From: Bordetella parapertussis | GTDB lineage: Bacteria > Pseudomonadota > Gammaproteobacteria > Burkholderiales > Burkholderiaceae | DNA: 16,405 nucleotides | Direction of reading: 5' to 3' | Assembly: GCA_945901665.1 (NCBI GenBank) | Contig: CAMDLJ010000017.1 | Span: 1-16,405, forward strand | Shown here: one piece after another, positions 1-7,463 of the stretch | Layout of the letters: each line of letters starts with the position of its first letter | How positions within the stretch are numbered: position 1 is the first letter of the stretch | Translations under genes and position numbers: made by a program | The notes under the pieces: model-generated | What the model saw: the letters and a program-made list of their open reading frames with translations, nothing else | Databases searched by the model: none | What the model was told of the DNA's origin: nothing

Positions 1-1020
1 GATCAGATTGCCTTGACGGGTCCAGCGAACCAGCACAAAAATGCCACAAGCAACCAGCACCTGACCCAACTCAACCCCGAGGTTGAAACCCAATAAGTTG
101 ATGATAGGGAAGCGTCCGCCTTGAGTAAAGTTGGACATGGACAACGCAAAGCCCAGGCCGTGGACCAAGCCAAATGCGAAAACAATGACCGATTCCAAAG
201 CGAAGTGCCATTGGATTCCTCGGTAACGCAAGAAGGATATGGCAACAATGCTGGCAGCAATCAGTGGTTCGATGATGTGGGGGGGCGCATAGAAGATGCC
301 ATAAAGGGAGAGTGAATAGGTCAAGCCGTGGGCCACAGTGAAAACGCTTAGCAGTCCAATCCAGCGACGCAGGTTCACGCCCGCAGACAACAGGGTGATC
401 ACAAACAGCAGGTGGTCAAAGCCCAAAAGAAAATGCAACAAACCTTCACGAAGTAAGTGCATGAAGGTTTCCCATCTTCCCAACAAAAAAACATGCTCTG
501 GGTTTCGGGGGCTGAGGATGGCGGTCTCTGTTTCATCGACGCGCCTGACCTGCAGCCAGTAGCTTTTTTGCATGGATTCGGTGAGTTCGCCCTCGAGCCA
601 ATGCAGTCGCACTGACACGGGGTTGTGGCTGGCGGACAGGCCGGGGACGCTGATGCGACGACCCCACTCCAATTGGTTGGTGCTTTTGTTGTCATCGGCA
701 TGGACAGATACCATCAAGTCTTCGTGCACCGCCGTGGACTCAAGTCCCTTGACAGTGATGGTCATCCCCTTGCCCAGCTGAGCCAGTATCTCTGTGCGGT
801 GGCGAATAATTTCCTCGGGCTGCAGCAAACCGTCCCCATTGTCATCAACGCCTTTTAAAACGCCGACATCGACGCCAATCAGCACCACCAATTGATCGTT
901 GAGCAGGTTGATGGCTCCTTGCCCAGCCGACACAAGGTGCGCTTGTGCAGCGCCCACGCACAAGCCAAAACCAAGTAACAGCTCAACAATGGGGACGAAA
1001 TACTTTTTAGAGCAGGTCAA
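1..1020 (-). CDS. HupE/UreJ-family membrane protein with exported N-terminal domain (3' end beyond window)
   Basis: The frame is open for 340 codons from a probable TTG start at 1020 to the window edge with no stop, so the gene is partial at its 3' end. No ATG lies in frame until codon 86. A TTG start gives a good signal peptide (hydrophobic residues 8-25, cleavage after AQA at 25-27). Residues 28-180 form an exported domain with an EF-hand-like loop at 59-70 (D59, N61, D63, G64, E70). From 186 on there are hydrophobic segments with the HupE/UreJ_2 pattern: HFLLGFDHLLF (H196, D202, H203), FTVAHGLT (H231), E251, FGLVHGLGFA (H287) and E317. Related proteins include nickel permeases, but no hydrogenase or urease gene is in view, so the substrate is unknown. 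It lies 36 bp after the YHYH gene and is probably co-transcribed with it. Family call confident; start moderate. Confidence 0.85.
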   Translation of the reverse strand, partial: MTCSKKYFVPIVELLLGFGLCVGAAQAHLVSAGQGAINLLNDQLVVLIGVDVGVLKGVDDNGDGLLQPEEIIRHRTEILAQLGKGMTITVKGLESTAVHEDLMVSVHADDNKSTNQLEWGRRISVPGLSASHNPVSVRLHWLEGELTESMQKSYWLQVRRVDETETAILSPRNPEHVFLLGRWETFMHLLREGLLHFLLGFDHLLFVITLLSAGVNLRRWIGLLSVFTVAHGLTYSLSLYGIFYAPPHIIEPLIAASIVAISFLRYRGIQWHFALESVIVFAFGLVHGLGFALSMSNFTQGGRFPIINLLGFNLGVELGQVLVACGIFVLVRWTRQGNLI

Positions 1021-1056
1021 AAAAATTGAAGTCCCGAAATCGGAGATGCTTGAAAG

Positions 1057-2559
1057 TCAATTGTTCTCGCTGGAGGTATAGCCCCAGGTGGCAGGACTGC
1101 TGCCCCAAACACAGCGACCAATATACGGATAGGTATCGGTCATGAAATAGTGATAAACAGCTGTGGTGGGCGACTCTGGGGTGACGCCGAAGCGGCCATT
1201 GCAAGCGTCAAGATCACCTTGCACCGTGGTGGGATCGAATACCCAGTCTTGAACAAAAGTGCCATAGGGTGCCACGCTGGCTGAAGGACGGTCGGTATAG
1301 CCTGCTGCAGCGAGTTCAGCGGCGGTGCGAACCCGGTAGTTCGCCTTCATGACGGAGAGACCGCCACTGGTACTGGTTCGGTTTGTGTAGCCATAGCGCG
1401 CATAGATGGGGAACCCGTCTGATGCAAAGCCGATCAAAGTCATGGTTGCATTGCCCTTGCCGAGACGCGAGACATGGCCCTCAGGGATGCCGTGGTAGTG
1501 GTAATAACCATAAAAAGCATTGGAGCCCCCACTCATGGTCGGTTGGTTATGGGCGTTGCTGGGGTCAAGTCCAATGTCTTGGTAGTAGTTCTTGCCTTCC
1601 ACGTTGTATGTTCTGGATGATGAAACATAGGTTTCAGCAGTGCCCGGTTCTACTTTCACCCCATTGTTCAAGTAGGCAAAGCTGACCAAAGTGCATCCTG
1701 TGGCCAGCGTATCACCGCTGGCGAGTTTTGCGTAGCAGGCTGTATTGTTGTAGCCGGAGGTGCCAGTCACGTAGCTTGTGGAAATCGTTCCGGCGTAGGG
1801 CAAGGTTTTGCTGACAGACTTGGCACCGATCAAGTTGGGGTTGCCGGAAAAATAGGGCGAAGATGTGTATCCACTCAGTCCGTTCGAAAAAAATGTGGAT
1901 GAGATGTGGTCCGGTAGCGCGTTTGAGGTGATGGTCCTGGTAGTGGTTCCGGTGCAGGTGATGGTCGATTGGCTGCTGCCGGTGGTGGCCGCCCCCGCCG
2001 TGCTGGTGTAGTTGATGGTTGGCACATTGCCCGCGCCTGAGGCAGTTTCGTTGGTGTAGTTGCAATAGGAGGCATAAGTGGGGTATGCCGTGATGTGGCT
2101 GCTGTTGGCCGTAGCGCTCAAAACGGTACCAGCAGCATTGTTAAACGGCCCTGCGTTGGGGATGGTGGATGCGGATGCACTCGAGGTGGCCAGGGTGGTT
2201 CCACTGTCGTTTTTGGCTGCCACGGTACAGGTGTAGGTTTTGCCATTGGTCAGGCCCGTGACCGCAATCGGGCTGTTGCCTGTTGCTGCGACGGTCGTGC
2301 CGCCATCAGATGACGTGCAAGTGGCGGTGTAGGAGGAAGCGTAGGTGCTCAAACTTGCCAACGCGGACACCTTGCCGCCGATGAAGTTAAAGGCAACACT
2401 GATGCGCTGGTCACCAGGGAGAACGCCCAAAATGGTGGGTGTTGTGGCACTGGTTCCACTGGAACTGGTGCTTGAACTTGATCCACCACCCCCGCAGGCA
2501 GATAAGATGAGGGATGCCGTAATACAAAAGAATACGTATTTGTTAAATTTGCTTTTCAT
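1057..2559 (-). CDS. YHYH-domain lipoprotein with fibronectin-III-like N-terminal module
   Basis: 500 residues from ATG 2559, chosen because GAAAGG lies 7 bases upstream; a TTG five codons earlier (2574) would place that ribosome site inside the gene. The N-terminus is a lipoprotein signal with lipobox LSAC (Cys22), followed by a Gly/Ser/Thr-rich linker. Residues about 40-135 resemble a fibronectin type III module. The C-terminal half is a YHYH domain: YHYH at 353-356 after GYY, then a GFASDGFPIYA block near 377-387, a DLDACNG block near 449-455 and a second VYHYFMTD segment near 468-475. Many aromatic residues and several cysteines suggest a secreted, disulfide-bonded fold. The biochemical role of the YHYH family is not established as far as I know. 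The protein is predicted to be anchored at the outer membrane or cell surface. It sits between the TPR and HupE-like genes. Confidence 0.85.
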   Translation of the reverse strand: MKSKFNKYVFFCITASLILSACGGGGSSSSTSSSGTSATTPTILGVLPGDQRISVAFNFIGGKVSALASLSTYASSYTATCTSSDGGTTVAATGNSPIAVTGLTNGKTYTCTVAAKNDSGTTLATSSASASTIPNAGPFNNAAGTVLSATANSSHITAYPTYASYCNYTNETASGAGNVPTINYTSTAGAATTGSSQSTITCTGTTTRTITSNALPDHISSTFFSNGLSGYTSSPYFSGNPNLIGAKSVSKTLPYAGTISTSYVTGTSGYNNTACYAKLASGDTLATGCTLVSFAYLNNGVKVEPGTAETYVSSSRTYNVEGKNYYQDIGLDPSNAHNQPTMSGGSNAFYGYYHYHGIPEGHVSRLGKGNATMTLIGFASDGFPIYARYGYTNRTSTSGGLSVMKANYRVRTAAELAAAGYTDRPSASVAPYGTFVQDWVFDPTTVQGDLDACNGRFGVTPESPTTAVYHYFMTDTYPYIGRCVWGSSPATWGYTSSENN

Positions 2560-2566
2560 GCGCGAA

Positions 2567-2572
2567 CCTTTC
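2567..2572 (-). promoter_or_regulatory. Ribosome binding site deciding the YHYH gene start
   Basis: GAAAGG on the minus strand, 7 bases before ATG 2559. It favours this ATG over the in-frame TTG at 2574, which overlaps the site and would add five residues (MKGSR) before the signal peptide. Confidence 0.6.
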
Positions 2573-2589
2573 AAATTTAGACCGCACAG

Positions 2590-2617
2590 ATTTTAGTTAT
2601 TTAATCGAAGACTGCAA
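2590..2617 (-). promoter_or_regulatory. Possible sigma-70-type promoter for the YHYH-HupE pair
   Basis: On the minus strand TTGCAG (2617-2612) and TAAAAT (2595-2590) are separated by 16 bases. The -10 matches consensus at 5 of 6 positions, the -35 only at 3 of 6. Transcription would begin about 25 bases before ATG 2559, leaving room for the ribosome site. The surrounding stretch is visibly AT-richer than its flanks. The site lies in the 159-bp gap after the TPR gene, so the pair could be transcribed separately from it. Weak evidence. Confidence 0.25.
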
Positions 2618-2718
2618 CTGCAATCGCTTTAGCACTGCGGCAAATCTTGGCACGGCTGCATCTGCAGGAGCGTTACCTCAGATCTGCGGATACGCGGGTA
2701 TTAGCCTCAGACGGGACT

Positions 2719-3780
2719 TCACTCAAATGCGGAAGTGGTTGTGCAGCAAATCAATTTTTGCGCATAGATGGTCTTCACAAAAGGCTGAAGGGCCAGTTGC
2801 ATGGGGCGCCCAAAGCGCGGCATGCCATCGGCATTTCTCTTGGCCATCCACACCTCGGGTTGAGCCACCATGGCCTTGTAGGAGGCCATCAAGGCGCCGC
2901 CATGCTCCATGTGGGCTTGGGCGTTTTGCGGCGCCAATTGGGTGGCTTGTTCCAAGCTGTGCAGTGCGGATTCAAATTGCTGCATTTCTTTCAACAGACG
3001 GCCACGGTGGAGGTGGGCGAGTGCCAAATGGGGGTCCAGGGCAATGGCTTTTTCAAAGCTGACCAGTGCCAATTCTGGTTTTTTCATTTGTTGAAGCGCC
3101 AATCCACGCTCATTGTGTGCCTGGGAAAATGCGGGTTTGATCTCAATGGCTTTGTCAAAGCTGTCCATGGCCGCTTGAGGGGACTTTATTTCTAACAAAC
3201 TTCTGCCCCGGGCATGAAAAGCCAGCGCGTCTTGCGGGTTGGCGTCAATGGCCTGGTCAAAACTTTTGATGGCTTCGTCCCATTTGCGCACCGCATGCAA
3301 GGCCTGGCCGCGGTCAAAGTACATGGACGCATCACCAGCCTTTAACTCAATGGCGCGGTTGTAACTGGCAATGGCGGCATCCCATTTTTTGAGTTGGGCC
3401 AAGGCTTTGCCGTGAGCATGGTGAATGTGGGCATCGTTGGGTTGCAAGGCACTGGCTCGCTGGTAGCTGCTTTGGGCTTCATCCCATTGCTTGAGCGCCA
3501 ACAAAGATTGGGCACGACCCAAGTGGGAACCGGCATGCGTTTTGTCCAATAGGATGGATTTTTCATAGCTGGCCAAGGCCGGCGCCCAATGCTGCAGTTC
3601 ATTGAGGGCCTCGCCTTTTTGAAAGTGAGCCATGGCATGGTTGGGCTCCAGTGCAATGGCTTTGTCGTAGCTGTGGATGGCCTCTCGCAAATCCAAGTCC
3701 GCCACAATGGTCCAGTTGCTGGCCGCCCCCGCAGTTGCTGCGCAAAAAGACAAGAGAATGCTTGTGGCGTATTTGTTCAT
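2719..3780 (-). CDS. Exported tetratricopeptide-repeat (TPR) protein
   Basis: 353 residues from ATG 3780, preceded by GGAG at 7 bases spacing. Residues 1-20 form a signal peptide (hydrophobic 6-18, small residues AGAAS at the likely cleavage site). From about residue 27 there is an array of 34-residue TPR units with the W/A/G-A-Y-A-P pattern: a partial unit at about 27-46, full units near 47-80, 81-114, 115-148, 149-182, 183-216, 217-250 and 251-284, and half a unit after that. The last 60 residues are not TPR and contain the segment ADGMPRFGRPMQ. TPR superhelices bind peptides or proteins, so a periplasmic scaffold or chaperone role is likely, but no partner can be read from the sequence. 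It is transcribed in the same direction as the YHYH and HupE-like genes, 159 bp upstream of the former. The group may be functionally linked; this is inference. Confidence 0.85.
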   Translation of the reverse strand: MNKYATSILLSFCAATAGAASNWTIVADLDLREAIHSYDKAIALEPNHAMAHFQKGEALNELQHWAPALASYEKSILLDKTHAGSHLGRAQSLLALKQWDEAQSSYQRASALQPNDAHIHHAHGKALAQLKKWDAAIASYNRAIELKAGDASMYFDRGQALHAVRKWDEAIKSFDQAIDANPQDALAFHARGRSLLEIKSPQAAMDSFDKAIEIKPAFSQAHNERGLALQQMKKPELALVSFEKAIALDPHLALAHLHRGRLLKEMQQFESALHSLEQATQLAPQNAQAHMEHGGALMASYKAMVAQPEVWMAKRNADGMPRFGRPMQLALQPFVKTIYAQKLICCTTTSAFE

Positions 3781-4109
3781 GGCTGAACTCCGTCAAAGTT
3801 AGGGCAGGGTGTCGAAAAACCAGCTTGTTCCATGGTTAAGCAAATAGTGGGCCCGGCTGTTTTGACAGTCTGAACAGAGGTAAACCACGAAGGTCTCTGC
3901 GCTCAGGCCGCATACCAAGCTCAAACCCTGCGGTGTTGACACCTAGTCTTTTCTAGACAGGACGTTTCCCCGCGGGGAATTAGAGACAACCTGGGATAAA
4001 ACTTGTCAATCTCAGGGGTGTGTGCTGTGTATAGTTGATCGGTTGAAACGGCATGATCAATGCGAGCCTGGGGCTTGTGTTTCATCCAAACCACAAACTT
4101 TTATACCCA
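3781..4109. other. Divergent intergenic region between TPR and hydrolase genes
   Basis: A 329-bp stretch with no convincing gene, reduced to 272 bp if the hydrolase begins at ATG 4053. It should carry promoters in both directions. Visible elements are a perfect 14-bp palindrome (3966-3979), a short CTGT-TTTG-ACAG inverted repeat near 3857-3868, and a TATAGT at about 4033-4038 on the plus strand that lacks a well-spaced -35 (TTGTCA lies 21 bases upstream). None is strong enough for a firm promoter call. Confidence 0.6.
3966..3979. repeat. Perfect 14-bp palindrome, possible operator
   Basis: TTCCCCGCGGGGAA is its own reverse complement. It lies in the divergent promoter gap, 130-190 bp from both flanking genes. 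No T-run follows, so it is not a typical intrinsic terminator. A binding site for a dimeric regulator is possible, but no regulator gene is in the window and I do not recognise the motif. Confidence 0.4.
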
Positions 4110-4979
4110 ATGGAACACCTCATTCATTTCACGTCCCAAGGCCACCAACTGGCCGGTGTTTTGCAAATCCCCGACAACTTGCCGCCGGGCCAAAAATGCG
4201 CCGCCATTGTGGTGCTGCACGGGTTTGGCAGCAACAAGAATGGCGGCATTTCAATGGCCGCGTCTAAGTTGTTTGCTTCCTTGGGCTATGTCACCTTGCG
4301 CTTTGACATGCGCGGCTGCGGTGACAGCCAAGGTGAGCGCGGAAAAGTCATTTGCATGGAGCAGGTACAAGACACCCAGGCCGCGATTGACTTTTTACAA
4401 ACCCGTGTCGAGGTCGACGCCTCCCGCATCGGTGTGATGGGCCACAGCTTTGGCGCTGCCGTGGCCATCTACACGGCTGGCATCGATCAACGCGTGGCCG
4501 CTTGTGTGTCCACCGGCGGTTGGGGGGACGGCGAAAAGAAGTTTCGCAAACAACATGCCAGTGCTGAGGCTTGGAAAAAGTTCACCGACATGATGGCCGA
4601 GGGCCGCCGGCGCTTGGCCTTGGGCGAGTCGATGATGGTGCCGCGTTACGACATCGTGCCCATTCAACCCGGCTTGCGCAACCAATTGGCGCCGGGTTCG
4701 ATCACCGACTTTCCTTACGAAGTGGTGGAGAGCATGTTTAACTTCCGCGCCAACGAAGTGGTGGGCCAAATTGCGCCACGTCCTTTGCTGCTGCTACATC
4801 CCTCCAACGACACCGTGACCCCCACCGAGCAGTCACTGGATTTGTTTGCCCATGCCGGCCAACCCACCGATTTGCACCTGTTTGCCGAAACCGATCACTT
4901 TATTTTGGGTGAGGGCAATGCCCTGGTGATTGACTTGGTCAGTGGCTGGTTGCAAAAAAACTTGCCTTTGAGCCGGTGA
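4110..4979 (+). CDS. Alpha/beta hydrolase (esterase-like, Ser-Asp-His triad)
   Basis: 289 residues from ATG 4110; an in-frame ATG at 4053 would add 19 residues. Neither has a clear ribosome site. I chose 4110 because the family fold starts right there (EHLIHFTSQG, first beta strand) and the extra residues look unlike coding sequence. Key positions from 4110: oxyanion-hole HGFGSN near 36-41, the strand-turn DMRGCGDSQGE near 66-76, nucleophile elbow GHSFG with Ser113, Asp234 in HPSNDTV and His263 in ETDHF. The fold matches cytosolic serine esterases or acyl-peptidases of the BAAT/dienelactone-hydrolase-like kind; no signal peptide is seen from this start. It lies 27 bp before the Bug receptor gene, so it probably works on the compound taken up or a product of it, hydrolysing an ester or amide. 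Substrate unknown. Confidence 0.85.
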   Translation: MEHLIHFTSQGHQLAGVLQIPDNLPPGQKCAAIVVLHGFGSNKNGGISMAASKLFASLGYVTLRFDMRGCGDSQGERGKVICMEQVQDTQAAIDFLQTRVEVDASRIGVMGHSFGAAVAIYTAGIDQRVAACVSTGGWGDGEKKFRKQHASAEAWKKFTDMMAEGRRRLALGESMMVPRYDIVPIQPGLRNQLAPGSITDFPYEVVESMFNFRANEVVGQIAPRPLLLLHPSNDTVTPTEQSLDLFAHAGQPTDLHLFAETDHFILGEGNALVIDLVSGWLQKNLPLSR

Positions 4980-5006
4980 ACTTTTGAGTCACTTCTGGAG
5001 AAAATC

Positions 5007-5987
5007 ATGACATTCCTTCGCAATGCAGTGCTGCGCTTTTTGTTGTTGTGCATGGGTTTGATGGTTGGCGCGGGTGCGATGGCGCAAGCCACCAGCTTTC
5101 CCAATCGCCCCATCAAATTGGTCGTCCCCTTTGTGCCCGGCGGTACCTTGGACGTTGTTGCACGCCTTTTGGCGCGCAACATGCAAGACAGTTTGAAGCA
5201 GGCCGTGGTGGTGGAAAACCGTGCCAGCGCAGGCGGGGTGGTGGGGGTGGACTATGTGGCCAAGAGCCCAGCGGATGGGTACACCTTGGTGCTCAATGCT
5301 GCCACGCCCATGGTGACGGTGGTGAGCCTTCAGGCGACGCCCTATGACCTGATCAAAGACTTGGTGCCTGTGGCCCAAGTCAGTACCTTCGATTACGTGC
5401 TGGCGGTCAATGTCAAATCCCCCATCAACAGCATGCAGGACTTGATTCAAATGGCTCGCAAGCAACCGGGCAAGCTCAATTACGCCAGTGCGGGCTCAGG
5501 TTCTGGCCAGCACATGTACATGGAATTGGCCCGCAGTGCGGCAGGCATTCAAATCCAGCACATCCCCTACAAGGGCAATGGCCCGGCGATGCAGGCATTG
5601 CTGTCAGGTGAAGTGGATTTGATTTTCGACACCAGCTTGGGCATCTTGCCCCAGGTGCAGGGAAACCGTTTGCGACCCATCATGACCAGCAGCGCCAAGC
5701 CCATGGCCAGCATGCCCCAAGTGCCCACCATGGACAGTCTGTTCCCAGGCTCTGGCAGCCAAGGTTGGCATGCGGTTTTCGCTCCTGCGGCGACACCCAA
5801 AGAGGTGGTGGCTGTGTTGACCGATGCCATTCGCAAGGCGGTGAATTCACCTGAGATGGCACCCAAGTTGCGCGAACTCGGCTTGGAGCCGTCGGGCATG
5901 GGCCCAGAGCGTTTCACCGACGTGGTGCGGCGCGACCTGGAGCGATGGGGCAAACTCATCCGCGACAACGGTATCAAGGCCGATTGA
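5007..5987 (+). CDS. Bug/TctC-family periplasmic solute-binding receptor
   Basis: 326 residues, ATG preceded by GGAG at 6 bases spacing. Signal peptide 1-26 (hydrophobic 10-24, cleavage after AMA). The mature protein opens with the family signature: PNRPIKLVVPFVPGG with Asp49 in the GGTLDVVAR helix, ENRASAGGVVG, DGYTLVLN, then LNYASAGSGSGQHM, IPYKGNGPAMQALLSGEVD and the closing KELGLEPSG-like block. Length is typical. Bug proteins bind carboxylates, amino acids or amides in the periplasm and in some cases deliver them to a TctA/TctB tripartite tricarboxylate transporter. Neither membrane gene is in the window, as is common for the many orphan Bug genes of Burkholderiales. Neighbours (a hydrolase 27 bp upstream, an amidohydrolase 48 bp downstream) suggest that it captures the substrate of this locus. 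Confidence 0.93.
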   Translation: MTFLRNAVLRFLLLCMGLMVGAGAMAQATSFPNRPIKLVVPFVPGGTLDVVARLLARNMQDSLKQAVVVENRASAGGVVGVDYVAKSPADGYTLVLNAATPMVTVVSLQATPYDLIKDLVPVAQVSTFDYVLAVNVKSPINSMQDLIQMARKQPGKLNYASAGSGSGQHMYMELARSAAGIQIQHIPYKGNGPAMQALLSGEVDLIFDTSLGILPQVQGNRLRPIMTSSAKPMASMPQVPTMDSLFPGSGSQGWHAVFAPAATPKEVVAVLTDAIRKAVNSPEMAPKLRELGLEPSGMGPERFTDVVRRDLERWGKLIRDNGIKAD

Positions 5988-6035
5988 GGTCCTCGATAAC
6001 TTCACCCAACAACTTCTCACTCCAAAGCCATTTGC

Positions 6036-7463
6036 ATGTCATCGACAACACCCGCCCCAGGCCAGCCCCCAACCTGTGACCTGATGGTCACCCACATTGA
6101 CTGGCTCATCACCGTGGACCCACAGCGGCGCATCATCCGTGATGCGGCCTTGGCCGTGAAGGATGGGCAGTTTGTGGCAGTGGGGAAAACCGACGAACTT
6201 TTGGGCCAATGGCAGGCGGTTCAAACCATTTCAGGCCATGGCAGGGTGGTGATCCCCGGCATGATCGATAACCATTTGCATGCTTCGTTTCAACTGTCAC
6301 GGGGCTTGGCCGATGAGGCCAATGCCCAACAGTTTTTGTTTGAACACATGTACCCCTACGAGGCCGCCAATACCCGCGAGGACGTGGCGGTGAGCTCTGC
6401 TTTTGCGGCCCTGGAGTTGATGCGCCATGGCGTGACCTGCTTCACCGACCCTGGCAACTACCACCCCGACGCGACCATCGCTTCTGTGTTGTCCACAGGC
6501 ATGCGGTTGGTGGCGGCTTGTTCATGCTTTGACAAAACCAAATCGGTCATGGGCCTGCTGCCTGCCAGCATGATCGAATCCACCGGTGCCTGTTTGGAAA
6601 AAACCGAAGCCTTGTTTGAGCGTTACCTGGGCCAGCACCACGGCCGGCTCACCATGTCGGCATCGTTTCGCGGTATGAACAACGCCAGTGACGAACTCAT
6701 CACGGGCTTGAAAGACTTGGCCAACAAACACCGCGTCAAGCTTCAAACCCATGCGTGCTTCAGCTATCAAACCCATGACGCCAGCGTTTCGGCCACGGGC
6801 AAAGCTGAAATCGAACGCCTGGAGTCACTCGGTGTGCTGGATGAAAACATGATCTTGGTGCATTCGGGTTGGCTCGAACCCCAAGAGCTGGCTTTGCTGG
6901 TCAAGCGCAAGCCCACCTTGGTGTGCAGCCCTTCTTCGTCGGTGCACAACGGCTATGGCTACATGGCAGCGGGCAAACACCCTGAGCTGATGGCCATGGG
7001 GGTGAATGTGAGTTTGGGCTCGGACCATGCGTCATCGGGCGTGGTCGATATGGTGCAAGAAATGCGCATGGCCGCTTGTTTGTACAAAGAGGTGCGCATG
7101 AACCCAAGGGTGATGCCACCCGAGCACGCCATTGAAATGGCCACCCTGAATGGGGCCAAAGGGGTGGGTTTGCAAGACCGCATTGGCTCCATTGAGGTGG
7201 GGAAAGAAGCTGACTTTGTGGTCTTTGACGCCACCCAACCCGAGTGGCAACCGCTGTACAACCCGGTCTCCAATTTGGTCTACAGCGCCACGGGCAACAG
7301 CGTAAAAGACGTTTTTATTGCAGGCGAACAGGTGCTCAAAGACGGCAAGCTCACCCGCATTGATCACGACGCCTTGATGCAGCAAGTGGGTGAGTCGGCG
7401 CAGCGCATTGCTGCACGCTTGGACATGAAAAAACTGCTCAAAGGCTATTGGCCGGTTCATTAA
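6036..7463 (+). CDS. Amidohydrolase-superfamily protein, ATZ/TRZ (TrzA/AtzB/SsnA-like) type
   Basis: 475 residues. Fold and motifs fit the metal-dependent aminohydrolase/deaminase branch: N-terminal beta-sandwich, VVIPGMIDNHLH with ligands His80 and His82, QTHACFS with His239, LVHSGWL with His276, GSDHASSG with Asp330, and the C-terminal sandwich segment IGSIEVGKEADFVVFD. The HxxE glutamate that serves as proton shuttle in cytosine-deaminase-like members is absent: residue 242 is Phe. The ligand set suggests one catalytic metal and hydrolysis of an amide, amine or halide on a small molecule, but the substrate cannot be read off, and simple deamination is doubtful without that Glu. The start is uncertain: there is no good ribosome site before 6036, and ATG 6084 is an alternative that removes a Pro-rich leader. 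Its 3' end overlaps the converging D-aminoacylase gene by 26 bp. Confidence 0.88.
   Translation: MSSTTPAPGQPPTCDLMVTHIDWLITVDPQRRIIRDAALAVKDGQFVAVGKTDELLGQWQAVQTISGHGRVVIPGMIDNHLHASFQLSRGLADEANAQQFLFEHMYPYEAANTREDVAVSSAFAALELMRHGVTCFTDPGNYHPDATIASVLSTGMRLVAACSCFDKTKSVMGLLPASMIESTGACLEKTEALFERYLGQHHGRLTMSASFRGMNNASDELITGLKDLANKHRVKLQTHACFSYQTHDASVSATGKAEIERLESLGVLDENMILVHSGWLEPQELALLVKRKPTLVCSPSSSVHNGYGYMAAGKHPELMAMGVNVSLGSDHASSGVVDMVQEMRMAACLYKEVRMNPRVMPPEHAIEMATLNGAKGVGLQDRIGSIEVGKEADFVVFDATQPEWQPLYNPVSNLVYSATGNSVKDVFIAGEQVLKDGKLTRIDHDALMQQVGESAQRIAARLDMKKLLKGYWPVH

Noticed and set aside
1..1020. Nickel transporter for hydrogenase or urease maturation
   Set aside because: The family resemblance is real, but no hydrogenase or urease gene is in view and the long exported N-terminal domain is unlike small HupE/UreJ permeases.
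2557..2574. Start of the YHYH gene at TTG 2574
   Set aside because: The ribosome site GAAAGG overlaps that codon and is well placed for ATG 2559.
2719..3780. Regularly spaced sequence similarity resembling a DNA repeat array
   Set aside because: The about 102-bp period is the codon-level trace of 34-residue TPR units; no identical repeats or spacers, so no CRISPR.
5007..5987. A complete tripartite tricarboxylate transporter
   Set aside because: Only the periplasmic receptor is present; no TctA- or TctB-like membrane protein is encoded in the window.
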